Assembly (NCBI RefSeq): GCF_044788715.1
Contig: NZ_CP173170.1
Span: 4,216,001 to 4,280,000 of the forward strand
DNA length: 64,000 bases
Source: Methylotuvimicrobium sp018830325
GTDB taxonomy: Bacteria; Pseudomonadota; Gammaproteobacteria; Methylococcales; Methylomonadaceae
Direction: 5' to 3'
Positions 41,127-51,434 of the stretch are shown in pieces (position 1 is the stretch's first letter; each line of letters opens with the position of its first letter). Both the position numbers and the translations under genes were made by a program. The notes beneath the pieces were generated by a model. That model saw only the letters and a program-made list of their open reading frames with translations, searched no databases and had not been told where the DNA came from.

Positions 41127-41140
41127 TTTTACCAGGTCAA
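41112..41140 (-). promoter_or_regulatory. Putative sigma-70 promoter of the str operon (rpsL)
   Basis: On the minus strand TTGACC (41135-41140) and TAAGAT (41112-41117) are separated by 17 bp containing an A7 run. The distance to the rpsL ATG is about 120 bp. It lies between the rpoC stop and rpsL, where an independent promoter would be expected. Confidence 0.55.
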
Positions 41141-41151
41141 GCCGATTTAAA

Positions 41152-44100
41152 TTATTCAGTGTTTAAGGCTTGCTTTAACGCTTCTTCTACATCACCCGCA
41201 TCGACTGATGAAATATTATCACCCTCGGATGGAACCTCCATGTCTTTGGAGCGTCGCTTCCTTCTTTGTTCATGATAGGCTAACCCAGTACCTGCAGGTA
41301 TTAATCGCCCGACGATCACATTTTCCTTCAACCCATGCAAACCGTCGCTCAGTCCGCGAACCGCTGCATCCGTCAACACCCGAGTCGTCTCCTGGAAGGA
41401 AGCAGCCGAGATAAATGACTCAGTTGCCAATGAAGCTTTAGTGATACCTAACAAAACAGACTCAAAACTTGCCGGTATCTTTCCTTCCGCCTCCATTTTT
41501 TCATTGACCTCACGGACATAGGCCCGCTCGACCTGATCGCCTTTCAAGAATTCCGTGTCACCGCCCGCTGTGATTTCAACTTTACGAAGCATTTGTCTAA
41601 TGATTGCCTCAATATGTTTATCATTGATTTTTACACCTTGTAATCGATAAACATCTTGAATCTCTTTCACTAAATAATTCGCTAGATCTTCAATGCCACG
41701 CAATCTTAAGATATCGTGCGGCGTCAATTCACCTTCAGCGATGGTTTCACCTTTATCTACATGCTCGCCCTCGAACACTGTGATGTGTCGCCATTTCGGC
41801 ACCAATGTTTCATATTGTTCACCGCTTGCATCCGTTATGATGACACGCTGCTTACCTTTGGTCTCCTTACCGAAGGATATCGTGCCGGTTGTTTCCGCTA
41901 AAATCGCCGGATCCTTGGTTTTTCTTGCTTCAAACAAGTCGGCTACACGAGGTAAACCCCCTGTGATATCGCGCGTTTTACTCGACTCCTGAGGAATCCT
42001 CGCCAATACGTCACCAACTTTAACTTCATGGCCATCCTTGATGCTAACAATTGCTCCGGTCGGCAAGAAATACTGCGCGGGAATTTCTGTTCCCGGTAAA
42101 TAAATAGTTTCTCCGGCGGCATCCATTAGCTTAACCATTGGGCGCAAGTCTTTACCGGCACTACCCCTTTGCTTAGGGTCGGTAACTACCAAGGAACTTA
42201 AGCCCGTAACCTCATCTGCCTGCTTTTGAACCGTTACACCATCCATGAAGTCGAATAAGCTGACCACGCCATCGACTTCGGTAATTACCGGATGCGTATG
42301 CGGATCCCAGTTGACGATAATTTCTCCACCGTTAATTTTACTGCCGTCCTGTACTAACAACACCGCTCCATAAGGAATTTTATAGCGCTCGCGTTCACGG
42401 CCATATTCGTCGATGATGCCAATTTCACCGGACCGGGAAACCGCTACCAGATTTCCCTCCCGGTTTGTAACAGTCTTAAGGTTACTTAACTTAACTGTTC
42501 CAGCCGCTTTAACTTGAACATTACTAATTGCAGCCGATCTCGAAGCTGCACCGCCAATATGGAAAGTACGCATTGTCAACTGCGTCCCCGGCTCACCGAT
42601 GGATTGCGCAGCAATGACACCGACCGCTTCTCCACTATTGACTAAATGCCCTCTAGCCAAGTCTCTGCCGTAACATGCAGCACAAACACCATGGCGATTT
42701 TCACAAGTGATAACCGAACGCACATAAACGTGATCGACGCTGTTTTCTTCAAGCACCGACACCCAGTATTCATCGAGCAAAGTTCCGTTTTTAACGATAA
42801 CTTTTTCGCCAGCCGCATCCATCACGTCGCTGATGACTACACGACCCAATACACGCTCGGCCAATGGCTCGACCACATCACCGCCTTCGATAATGGGCAT
42901 CATCGAGATACCTTGCGTCGTGCCGCAATCGTCGCCTGTAATAACCAAATCCTGAGCCACATCGACCAAACGCCGTGTCAAATAACCCGAGTTGGCGGTT
43001 TTCAACGCCGTGTCGGCTAGTCCTTTACGAGCGCCGTGAGTCGAAATAAAGTACTGCAGTACGTCCAGACCTTCCCTAAAGTTCGCAGTAATCGGCGTTT
43101 CGATAATCGAACCATCCGGCTTCGCCATCAAACCTCGCATACCGGCCAATTGTCTAATCTGTGCAGCCGAACCCCGAGCACCCGACTCGGCCATCATAAA
43201 TATTGAGTTGAACGATTTCTGAGTAACCTTATTGCCATCGGCATCTTCGATTTCCTCAACACCCAAACCATCCATCATGACTTTCGCAACCTGATCGTTT
43301 GCATGAGACCAGATGTCAACTACCTTGTTGTATCGCTCACCGTCAGTCACCAGACCTGATGAGTATTGACTTTGTATTTCGTTAACTTCTGCATTAGCCG
43401 TATTGATGATTTCTTCTTTCTTAGCCGGTATCTCCATATCTTCGATACCGAAAGACACACCCGAGCGGGTTGCATAACGGAAACCAAGATACATCAATTG
43501 GTCGGCCATAATGACCGTTTCCTTGATACCTAAATGCCGATAGCAATAATTGATCAGCCGCGATATATTTTTCTTCGTCATATCACAATTGACTATCTCG
43601 TACGGCATACCTTCGGGAACAATTTCCCAAATCAATGCTCGACCAACCGTCGTTTCGACACGATAGGTTTTTTGTTCGGCAACCCCTCTATCAGTTTTTA
43701 TTCTTTCAGTAATTCTTAATTGAATCTTGGCTTGTAAGTCGACACTTTTAAATGCCAAGGCTTTATGAACCTCATCTATTGAAACAAAGATCGAGCCATT
43801 ACCTTTTGCATTGACTTTTTCTCGGCTTATAAAATAAAGCCCTAAAACCACGTCCTGAGACGGGTTGATAATCGGCTCACCGCTTGCCGGCGACAAAATA
43901 TTATTGGTCGCCATCATCAACGTTCTAGCTTCAAGCTGTGCCTCTATCGACAATGGCACATGTACCGCCATTTGGTCGCCGTCAAAATCGGCATTGAAAG
44001 CGCTACAAACCAAAGGATGCAACTGTATCGCTTTACCTTCGATCAAGGTTGGCTCAAACGCTTGTATCCCCAGGCGATGCAGGGTCGGCGCCCTATTTAA

Positions 44101-45366
44101 CAATACCGGATGTTCGCGAATGACCTCCTCGAGAATATCCCAAACTTCGGCACCTTCTCGCTCAACCATTTTTTTCGCAGCTTTAATCGTTGTCGCGAGT
44201 CCTCTTAACTGCAGTTTGCTAAAGATAAACGGTTTGAATAATTCCAAAGCCATTTTTTTAGGTAAACCGCATTGATGTAAACGTAGCGTTGGCCCAACCA
44301 CAATAACCGAACGTCCAGAATAGTCGACACGCTTACCTAGCAAATTTTGTCTGAACCGGCCTTGCTTCCCTTTGATCATATCTGCTAGGGATTTAAGCGG
44401 TCTTCTATTTGTACCAGTGATAGCTCTGCCTCTACGGCCATTATCGAGCAATGCGTCGACTGACTCTTGCAGCATTCGCTTTTCGTTACGAACGATAATA
44501 TCCGGCGCGTTCAAATCCAACAAACGATTTAGCCGGTTATTCCTATTGATAACGCGACGATAAAGATCGTTTAAATCCGACGTGGCAAACCGTCCGCCAT
44601 CCAAAGGCACCAAAGGTCTCAACTCCGGAGGCAAAACCGGCAATACTTGCATAATCATCCATTCAGGACGATTTTTAGAGCTCAACAGTGATTCGATCAC
44701 TTTTAAGCGCTTTGAAAACTTTTTAATTTTGGTTTCTGAATTAGTGCCGTTAATCTCTTCCCGTAAACGATTGATTTCGCCATTAAGATCAATTGCTTTG
44801 AGCAAGTCAAAAACGGCTTCGGCACCCATTTTCGCAACGAAATCATCGCCAAATTCCTCGACGGCATCGAGATATTCGTCATCGGTTAACAATTGCCCTT
44901 TATTAAGCGGAGTTACACCCGGATCAAGCACCACGAATGACTCGAAATACAAGACGCGCTCAATTTCACGAAGCGTCATGTCTAGCAGCAGTGCAATCCG
45001 CGATGGCAAGGACTTCAAAAACCAAATATGAGCAACCGGACTGGCTAACTCAATATGCCCCATTCTTTCTCGGCGCACTTTTGAAAGCGTGACTTCAACG
45101 CCGCATTTTTCACAGATTACGCCTCTGTGTTTCAGTCTTTTATATTTTCCGCATAAACATTCATAATCGCTCACAGGGCCAAAAATTTTGGCGCAAAACA
45201 ATCCATCTCGTTCCGGCTTAAAAGTTCGATAATTAATCGTTTCGGGCTTTTTAACTTCTCCATAAGACCAAGAACGGATCATGTCAGGAGACGCCAAGCC
45301 TATGCGAATTGAATCGAAATCATCGGCGCGGCCTTGGCGCTTTAAAAAGTTCATTAAATCTTTCAA
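41152..45366 (-). CDS. rpoC: DNA-directed RNA polymerase subunit beta'
   Basis: The largest core subunit. The zinc-binding N-terminus is CLCGKYKRLKHRGVICEKC, the catalytic Mg2+ triad is NADFDGDQMAVH (one copy, intact), and GEPGTQLTMRTFHIGG is the trigger-loop region. I place the start at TTG 45366, which gives LKDLMNFLKRQ in register with E. coli and has GAGG eight bases upstream; ATG 45354 is four codons in. About 1404 residues. It follows rpoB by 72 bp. Confidence 0.97.
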   Translation of the reverse strand: MKDLMNFLKRQGRADDFDSIRIGLASPDMIRSWSYGEVKKPETINYRTFKPERDGLFCAKIFGPVSDYECLCGKYKRLKHRGVICEKCGVEVTLSKVRRERMGHIELASPVAHIWFLKSLPSRIALLLDMTLREIERVLYFESFVVLDPGVTPLNKGQLLTDDEYLDAVEEFGDDFVAKMGAEAVFDLLKAIDLNGEINRLREEINGTNSETKIKKFSKRLKVIESLLSSKNRPEWMIMQVLPVLPPELRPLVPLDGGRFATSDLNDLYRRVINRNNRLNRLLDLNAPDIIVRNEKRMLQESVDALLDNGRRGRAITGTNRRPLKSLADMIKGKQGRFRQNLLGKRVDYSGRSVIVVGPTLRLHQCGLPKKMALELFKPFIFSKLQLRGLATTIKAAKKMVEREGAEVWDILEEVIREHPVLLNRAPTLHRLGIQAFEPTLIEGKAIQLHPLVCSAFNADFDGDQMAVHVPLSIEAQLEARTLMMATNNILSPASGEPIINPSQDVVLGLYFISREKVNAKGNGSIFVSIDEVHKALAFKSVDLQAKIQLRITERIKTDRGVAEQKTYRVETTVGRALIWEIVPEGMPYEIVNCDMTKKNISRLINYCYRHLGIKETVIMADQLMYLGFRYATRSGVSFGIEDMEIPAKKEEIINTANAEVNEIQSQYSSGLVTDGERYNKVVDIWSHANDQVAKVMMDGLGVEEIEDADGNKVTQKSFNSIFMMAESGARGSAAQIRQLAGMRGLMAKPDGSIIETPITANFREGLDVLQYFISTHGARKGLADTALKTANSGYLTRRLVDVAQDLVITGDDCGTTQGISMMPIIEGGDVVEPLAERVLGRVVISDVMDAAGEKVIVKNGTLLDEYWVSVLEENSVDHVYVRSVITCENRHGVCAACYGRDLARGHLVNSGEAVGVIAAQSIGEPGTQLTMRTFHIGGAASRSAAISNVQVKAAGTVKLSNLKTVTNREGNLVAVSRSGEIGIIDEYGRERERYKIPYGAVLLVQDGSKINGGEIIVNWDPHTHPVITEVDGVVSLFDFMDGVTVQKQADEVTGLSSLVVTDPKQRGSAGKDLRPMVKLMDAAGETIYLPGTEIPAQYFLPTGAIVSIKDGHEVKVGDVLARIPQESSKTRDITGGLPRVADLFEARKTKDPAILAETTGTISFGKETKGKQRVIITDASGEQYETLVPKWRHITVFEGEHVDKGETIAEGELTPHDILRLRGIEDLANYLVKEIQDVYRLQGVKINDKHIEAIIRQMLRKVEITAGGDTEFLKGDQVERAYVREVNEKMEAEGKIPASFESVLLGITKASLATESFISAASFQETTRVLTDAAVRGLSDGLHGLKENVIVGRLIPAGTGLAYHEQRRKRRSKDMEVPSEGDNISSVDAGDVEEALKQALNTE

Positions 45367-45438
45367 GAGCTTATCCTCTCTAAATGGTTTCCGGCACGAG
45401 GCCGGAACGGGCAATCAAATTAAGGTAAATTATCGAAC

Positions 45439-48400
45439 TCAATCGCTTTCTAACTCAATATTGACACCGAGTGAACGTATTTCTTTGATCAAGACGTTGA
45501 ACGATTCCGGCATACCAGCTTCCATCTTATGGTCGCCATCAACGATATTTTTATACATTTTGGTTCGGCCGGTTACATCATCGGATTTCACTGTCAACAT
45601 TTCTTGCAAGGTATAAGCCGCCCCATAAGCCTCCAAAGCCCAGACCTCCATTTCACCGAATCGTTGTCCGCCGAATTGAGCCTTTCCACCCAGCGGCTGT
45701 TGAGTTACCAGACTATAAGGACCGGTAGAGCGCGCATGCATTTTATCATCTACCAGGTGGTTCAATTTCAACATGTACATGTAACCAACGGTAACTTCGC
45801 GTTCGAACGGTTCGCCGGTCAAACCGTCATAAAGTACAGTTTGACCATGTTCAGGATAATCTGCCAGTCTCAACATGGTTTTAATTTCGTCTTCGGTAGC
45901 GCCATCGAAAACCGGAGTCGCCATCGGCACCCCTTCTATCAAATTATGGGCTAGCTCGAGGATCTCCTTATCGGTCAAGGCATTCAAGTCTTCTTTACGA
46001 CCGCTGCTATTATAGATTTTTTCTAAAAACCCTCTAATTTCAACAATTTTTGCTTGAGCCTCAAGCATTTTACCAATCTTGATACCTAAACCCTTAGATG
46101 CCCAACCCAAATGCGTCTCCAACACCTGACCTACATTCATACGGGACGGAACCCCAAGAGGATTTAACACGATATCGACCGGATTACCATCGGCTGTATA
46201 AGGCATGTCTTCGATAGGTCTAATCATAGAAATAACCCCTTTATTTCCATGTCGTCCAGCCATTTTATCGCCCGACTGTATTCTTCTCTTAACCGCGAGG
46301 TAGACCTTAACCATTTTTAGAACACCGGGAGGCAAATCATCGCCCATAGTGATCTTTTTGCGCTTGATATCAAACTTAACATCGAAATCCTTTCTCTGCT
46401 GTTCGATTTGCTCGATGACTCCTTCCAGTTGGACATTGATGTTTTCATCTTCCATTTTGATTTGCAGCCATTGAGAAGGCCTTAATTTATCCAGATATTC
46501 TTGATTTACGACAGTGCCTGAAGATAAACCATCCGGCCCGGATAAAGACTTCTTGCCGACGATTAATCTAGCGACTCGCGCATATATGTCCTTTTCAACA
46601 ATTTTTAGCTGATCGTCAAGATCTTTTCTATAACGCTTGATTTGCTCTTCTTCTATTTCGAGCGCGCGCTTATCCTTCTTAACACCATCTCGCGTGAAGA
46701 CTTGGACATCGATAACCGTCCCTTCAACACCGTTCGGTACTCTTAATGACGTGTCTTTTACATCGGCCGCTTTCTCACCGAAAATCGCACGTAATAGTTT
46801 TTCTTCAGGTGTTAATTGCGTTTCACCTTTCGGAGTCACTTTACCGACTAGAATATCACCGCCCTTAACCTCGGCACCGACATAAACGATCCCGGACTCA
46901 TCCAATTTCGATAAGGCTTCTTCGCTTACGTTTGGAATGTCCGCGGTAATCTCTTCCGGATTATATTTAGTATCCCTCGCAACGCACGTTTTTTCTTCAA
47001 TATGAATGGTCGTAAAACGATCTTCTTTAACAACCCGTTCGGAAACTAAAATTGAATCCTCAAAGTTGTATCCATTCCAAGGCATGAAAGCCACCAACAT
47101 ATTTTGACCCAAAGCCAATTCACCGATATCGGTCGAAGGCCCATCAGCCAATATATCGCCAGCATTGACGATGTCGCCAAGCTTAACCAATGGCTTTTGG
47201 TTAATACAGGTATTTTGGTTGGATCTCGTATACTTGGTTAGGTTATAAATATCGACTCCCGGCTCACCTGACTCGGTTTCGGCATCGTTCACCCTGACCA
47301 CAATCCTAGCGGCATCGACGGCCTCAATGGTTCCGCCTCGCGTAGCTACGACAGCCACCCCAGAATCCTTTGCTACGGTTCGCTCCATACCCGTTCCTAC
47401 TAGCGGCTTCTCGGCTCTTAGAGTCGGAACCGCTTGACGCTGCATATTCGAACCCATTAACGCTCGATTCGCGTCGTCGTGCTCCAGGAAAGGGATGATA
47501 GACGCTGCAACCGATACGATTTGTTTAGACGATACGTCCATATATTGCACGGTATCGGACATGGACAATGTAAATTCGTCTTTATAACGGCATGATACCA
47601 GCCCTTCTTTTAGACGACCGTCCGCATCGACCGGCACAGCAGCCTGAGCGATGACAAACTCCCCTTCTTCGATCGCCGATAGATACTCAACCTGATCGGT
47701 CAGTTTTCCATCAACCACTTTTCTATAGGGCGTTTCAAGAAAGCCATATTCGTTGGTGCGCGCATAAACGGCCAATGAGTTGATCAAACCGATATTCGGC
47801 CCCTCCGGAGTTTCGATCGGGCAAACGCGTCCGTAATGCGTGGTATGAACATCACGCACCTCGAAGCCGGCACGCTCGCGCGCCAATCCACCCGGGCCCA
47901 AAGCCGATACCCGGCGCTTATGCGTAACCTGAGAAAGCGGATTATTTTGATCCATGAACTGTGACAGCTGGCTTGAGCCGAAAAACTCTTTAACCGCCGC
48001 AGATACCGGTTTCGCGTTGATAATTTCCTGCGGCATCAGGCCTTCGGAATCGGCTAATGTCAGCCGCTCTTTAACCGCACGCTCAACCCTGACCAAGCCA
48101 ACTCGGAATTGGTTTTCGATCATCTCGCCAACCGAACGGACTCTTCGGTTACCCAAATGATCGATATCATCGACATTACCGTTTCCGTTTCGGATATTGA
48201 TCAATTCCTTTAATACATCAATGATATCTTCCTTGCTGAGCGTGCCCTCTCCAGTTGTTTCTTGACGACCCAGGCGGCGATTGAATTTCATACGTCCGAC
48301 GGTCGACAAATCGTAACGGTCTTCGGTAAAAAACAGGTTTTGAAACAGATTCTCCGCTGATTCTTTTGTCGGCGGCTCTCCCGGTCTCATCATGCGATAA

Positions 48401-49515
48401 ATTTCAACTAACGCTTCCAGCTGCGTGCTACTCGTGTCCAAACGCATCGCGTTCGAGATATAGGGCCCTCTATCCAGGTCGTTGACATAAATCGTGTTTA
48501 GCTCTTGTATACCGCTATCTATGATTTTATTGAGCAATTCCTCGGTAAGCTCATCATTGACATTGGCAATCAGCTCACCTGTCGATTCATCGATCAGGTT
48601 ACGGCTTAGCACTTTTCCATGCAGATAGGCTTTAGGGACTTCGATTTGAGTGACGCCCGCTTCTTTTAATTGGCGTATATGTTTTGCCGTTATCCGACGC
48701 CCCTCTTCGATAAGAACCTTTCCGTCATGTTTAAAATCGAAGGCGGCAATTTCGCCTCTCAGTCGCTCCGGCACTAAATCAAACAAACAACTATCATCAT
48801 TCAAGACAAAGCGATTGGTTTCAAAGAAAATATCCATCATTTCTTCGTTATTATAACCCAGCGCTCTTAATAAGATCGTTGCCGGAATTTTTCTACGTCT
48901 ATCTATTCTGACATAGACACAGTCCTTGTGATCGAACTCGAAGTCAAGCCAAGAGCCGCGATAAGGGATAACTCTTGCGTTGAATAATAACTTTCCTGAT
49001 GAATGCGTTTTACCTTTATCGTGATCAAAAAACACGCCCGGAGAACGGTGTAACTGAGAAACGATTACCCGCTCGGTTCCATTAATGACGAAAGTTCCGT
49101 TATCAGTCATTAACGGCAACTCCCCCATGTAGACTTCCTGCTCCCGGATATCCTTAACAACTTTCGTGCTTCCAGGTGCGTCTTTATCGTAAATGACTAA
49201 GCGCACCAACACCCTCAGTGGCGCTGCAAAAGTTGCACCCCTTTGTTGACATTCCCTGACGTCGAATGTCGGCTCTCCTAACCGGTACTTTACATATTCC
49301 AGAACCGCATACCCGGAATGACTTTCTATTGGAAAAACACTGGAAAAAGCGGCGTGCAAACCTACGTTCGACCGTTTTTCCGGTAACATACCGGATTGCA
49401 GAAAACTTGCGTAGGAATTGATTTGCGTCGCTAAAAGATAAGGCACGTCGAGTACTTCTGTACCTTTGCCAAAGTTGTTACGAATGCGTTTTTTTTCGGT
49501 AAAAGAGTAGGCCAT
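45439..49515 (-). CDS. rpoB: DNA-directed RNA polymerase subunit beta
   Basis: A 1358-residue subunit. The rifampicin-binding cluster SSQLSQFMDQNNPLSQ and THKRRVSALGPGG looks wild-type. MAYSFTEKKRIRNNFG is the gammaproteobacterial start. GDKMAGRHGNKGV and QPLGGKAQFGGQRFGEMEVW are the strongly conserved C-terminal blocks shared with the active-centre cleft. It follows rplL after 127 bp containing an attenuator-like hairpin. Confidence 0.99.
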   Translation of the reverse strand: MAYSFTEKKRIRNNFGKGTEVLDVPYLLATQINSYASFLQSGMLPEKRSNVGLHAAFSSVFPIESHSGYAVLEYVKYRLGEPTFDVRECQQRGATFAAPLRVLVRLVIYDKDAPGSTKVVKDIREQEVYMGELPLMTDNGTFVINGTERVIVSQLHRSPGVFFDHDKGKTHSSGKLLFNARVIPYRGSWLDFEFDHKDCVYVRIDRRRKIPATILLRALGYNNEEMMDIFFETNRFVLNDDSCLFDLVPERLRGEIAAFDFKHDGKVLIEEGRRITAKHIRQLKEAGVTQIEVPKAYLHGKVLSRNLIDESTGELIANVNDELTEELLNKIIDSGIQELNTIYVNDLDRGPYISNAMRLDTSSTQLEALVEIYRMMRPGEPPTKESAENLFQNLFFTEDRYDLSTVGRMKFNRRLGRQETTGEGTLSKEDIIDVLKELINIRNGNGNVDDIDHLGNRRVRSVGEMIENQFRVGLVRVERAVKERLTLADSEGLMPQEIINAKPVSAAVKEFFGSSQLSQFMDQNNPLSQVTHKRRVSALGPGGLARERAGFEVRDVHTTHYGRVCPIETPEGPNIGLINSLAVYARTNEYGFLETPYRKVVDGKLTDQVEYLSAIEEGEFVIAQAAVPVDADGRLKEGLVSCRYKDEFTLSMSDTVQYMDVSSKQIVSVAASIIPFLEHDDANRALMGSNMQRQAVPTLRAEKPLVGTGMERTVAKDSGVAVVATRGGTIEAVDAARIVVRVNDAETESGEPGVDIYNLTKYTRSNQNTCINQKPLVKLGDIVNAGDILADGPSTDIGELALGQNMLVAFMPWNGYNFEDSILVSERVVKEDRFTTIHIEEKTCVARDTKYNPEEITADIPNVSEEALSKLDESGIVYVGAEVKGGDILVGKVTPKGETQLTPEEKLLRAIFGEKAADVKDTSLRVPNGVEGTVIDVQVFTRDGVKKDKRALEIEEEQIKRYRKDLDDQLKIVEKDIYARVARLIVGKKSLSGPDGLSSGTVVNQEYLDKLRPSQWLQIKMEDENINVQLEGVIEQIEQQRKDFDVKFDIKRKKITMGDDLPPGVLKMVKVYLAVKRRIQSGDKMAGRHGNKGVISMIRPIEDMPYTADGNPVDIVLNPLGVPSRMNVGQVLETHLGWASKGLGIKIGKMLEAQAKIVEIRGFLEKIYNSSGRKEDLNALTDKEILELAHNLIEGVPMATPVFDGATEDEIKTMLRLADYPEHGQTVLYDGLTGEPFEREVTVGYMYMLKLNHLVDDKMHARSTGPYSLVTQQPLGGKAQFGGQRFGEMEVWALEAYGAAYTLQEMLTVKSDDVTGRTKMYKNIVDGDHKMEAGMPESFNVLIKEIRSLGVNIELESD

Positions 49516-49576
49516 ATTGCTTCCATACCTATTTCATCAGGAATTATTTTTTGCCGCCTATAAATAAGCAGCAAAA

Positions 49577-49601
49577 GGCCGATGACAAAATGTCACCAGC
49601 C
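49577..49601 (-). terminator. Attenuator hairpin between rplL and rpoB
   Basis: On the minus strand GGCTGGTGAC and GTCATCGGCC form a stem with an ATTTT loop, followed by TTTTGC. Position matches the partial terminator known between rplL and rpoB in E. coli, which reduces rpoBC expression relative to L12. Confidence 0.7.
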
Positions 49602-49642
49602 GTACTAAGAGGCTTAATGCCTTAAATTTTGCGTCAAAATCG

Positions 49643-50011
49643 TTACTTAATTTCGACTGAGGCGCCTGCGTCTTCAAGATCCTTTTTGACCGCTTCTGCT
49701 TCATCTTTGCTAACGCCTTCTTTCAAAGTAGTTGGCGCTCCTTCAACGGCGTCTTTCGCTTCTTTCAAGCCCAGACCCGTGATTCCGCGAACCGCTTTAA
49801 TCGCGGCAACTTTGTTGGCTCCGGCCGCAGTCAAAATAACATCGAATTCAGTTTGTTCTTCAGCCGCTGCCGCCGTCGCTGCCGCTGGAGCAGCAGCCAT
49901 GACAGCCGCCGATACGCCGAATTTTTCTTCCATCGCTGAAATCAAATCAACGATTTCCATAACCGTCATGTTAGAGACCGCTTCCAAGATATCTTCTTGT
50001 GAAATTGCCAT
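49643..50011 (-). CDS. rplL: Large ribosomal subunit protein L7/L12
   Basis: A 122-residue stalk protein that recruits translation GTPases. The N-terminal dimerisation domain (MAISQEDILEAVSNMTVMEI), an Ala-rich hinge (AAAPAAATAAAAEEQ) and a C-terminal domain (VRGITGLGLKEAKDAVEGAP) are all present. The true start is ATG 50011 with AGAGGA upstream; the reading frame extends 33 codons farther but that part overlaps the rplJ end. Confidence 0.98.
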   Translation of the reverse strand: MAISQEDILEAVSNMTVMEIVDLISAMEEKFGVSAAVMAAAPAAATAAAAEEQTEFDVILTAAGANKVAAIKAVRGITGLGLKEAKDAVEGAPTTLKEGVSKDEAEAVKKDLEDAGASVEIK

Positions 50012-50054
50012 TATGTATTCCTCTAAAATAGATGTAAAACTGGTTAAAAAAAGG

Positions 50055-50549
50055 TTATGCCGCTTCTTTAAGATCTTTAAGTGCAGCCAATGTCCGTGCA
50101 AGCTTACCAACCGGTGCTTTCATCACCGACATCAACATGCTAATTCCTTGATCGCGCGTCGGCAGTTTTGCCAGTCTTTCAAGTTCATTAGCATCATATG
50201 CCTGTCCACCGATAGCCACTATTTTAGTGACGAGCTTGTTATGACTTTTTGCAAACTCATGGATTAATCTTGCCGCACAACCTGGGTCTTCCATCGAAAA
50301 CGCTAGCAATAACGGACCGACTAAGCCCTCTTGCATACATTCGAATTCTGTCCCGGCTATGGCTCTTTTTGCCAATGAGTTTTTCACAACCCGCAGATAA
50401 ACACCCGTTTCTCTTGCATTTTTCCGTAATTCGGTCATTTCCGACACGGTCAAACCGCGATATTCCGCCGCGACGGCGGAATGGGCTTTAGCGGCGAATT
50501 CGGCAACCTCTTCGACGACAGCTTTCTTGCTATCTAAATTTAGTGCCAT
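50055..50549 (-). CDS. rplJ: Large ribosomal subunit protein L10
   Basis: A 164-residue L10 that anchors L7/L12 dimers to the stalk base. AVAAEYRGLTVSEMTELRKN and VVKNSLAKRAIAG are the rRNA-binding region; the C-terminal helix LARTLAALKDLKEAA binds L12. A well-formed autoregulatory leader lies upstream. Confidence 0.98.
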   Translation of the reverse strand: MALNLDSKKAVVEEVAEFAAKAHSAVAAEYRGLTVSEMTELRKNARETGVYLRVVKNSLAKRAIAGTEFECMQEGLVGPLLLAFSMEDPGCAARLIHEFAKSHNKLVTKIVAIGGQAYDANELERLAKLPTRDQGISMLMSVMKAPVGKLARTLAALKDLKEAA

Positions 50550-50640
50550 AATTTACCTCCGGTACATTTCTGATTTTTTGTCAGAATCAATAAAACGCAT
50601 CTTTAAGTAGATGCCCCTTACGGTCCCTTTCACCATCTTT

Positions 50641-50732
50641 GCGGCTCCAGCTCCCGTCTACGCAGGACAATTAAGTTTTTACAACACCTGCGGTCTTTGA
50701 CGGTTGCCGGCATTTCCGGCAACCCAAAGTCT
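50641..50732 (-). promoter_or_regulatory. L10 (rplJL) mRNA leader, autoregulatory
   Basis: The minus-strand RNA contains GTCAAAGACCGCAGGTG and CCTGCGTAGACGG, the kink-turn pair of the gammaproteobacterial L10 leader, next to a perfect 9-bp hairpin GGTTGCCGG/CCGGCAACC. The L10-L12 complex binds this element to repress its own translation. It lies in the rplA-rplJ gap. Confidence 0.8.
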
Positions 50733-50738
50733 TTCCCC

Positions 50739-51434
50739 TTAACCTGCTAGTCCGCTCTGATCGATCCACAGCCCTGGGCCCATGGTCGAAGACAGCGTAA
50801 TTTTCTTCATATATACGCCTTTTGCAGCACTTGGCTTGGCTTTGCGCAAATCGGCCAATAACGCTTCCAGGTTTTGTTGAATGGCTGTCGCGTCAAAATC
50901 TACTTTACCGATTGAGCAGTGGATGATCCCCGACTTATCGGTACGATAACGAACTTGCCCTGATTTTGCATTTTTAACGGCGGTTGCAACATCGGGCGTA
51001 ACCGTTCCGACTTTAGGATTTGGCATTAAGCCTCTTGGGCCTAAAATCTGTCCAAGTTGACCAACAACTCTCATTGCATCGGGAGAAGCGATCACTACGT
51101 CGAAATTCATTTCGCCTTTTTTAACCTGATCAGCTAAATCGTCCATACCAATGATGTCCGCACCCGCTTCTTTTGCCGCATCTGCATTGGCTCCTTGAGT
51201 AAATACAGCAACTCTTACCGATTTACCGGTTCCATTCGGCAATACGGTAGCACCACGAACATTTTGATCAGATTTTCTTGGATCAACGCCTAAGTTGACA
51301 CTGACATCGATCGATTCGACAAACTTGCTGTTACCTAGCTCTTTCAATAAACCAACCGCTTCATCGACCGAATATTGTTTGCTTCTATCTACTTTCGACT
51401 TAATCAGTTTTGCTTTTTTAGTCAGCTTTGCCAT
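50739..51434 (-). CDS. rplA: Large ribosomal subunit protein L1
   Basis: A 231-residue L1 of the mobile E-site stalk: SVDEAVGLLKELGNSKFVES, VATAVKNAKSGQVRYRTDKS and the C-terminal KITLSSTMGPGLWID are diagnostic. The start ATG 51434 overlaps the rplK stop by one base, with GGAGG seven bases upstream. In E. coli L1 represses this operon. Confidence 0.98.
   Translation of the reverse strand: MAKLTKKAKLIKSKVDRSKQYSVDEAVGLLKELGNSKFVESIDVSVNLGVDPRKSDQNVRGATVLPNGTGKSVRVAVFTQGANADAAKEAGADIIGMDDLADQVKKGEMNFDVVIASPDAMRVVGQLGQILGPRGLMPNPKVGTVTPDVATAVKNAKSGQVRYRTDKSGIIHCSIGKVDFDATAIQQNLEALLADLRKAKPSAAKGVYMKKITLSSTMGPGLWIDQSGLAG

Noticed and set aside
49629..50267. 212-codon plus-strand ORF opposite rplL and rplJ
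   Set aside because: It is antisense to two certain ribosomal genes, and its Ala/Ser-rich sequence mirrors their codon bias.
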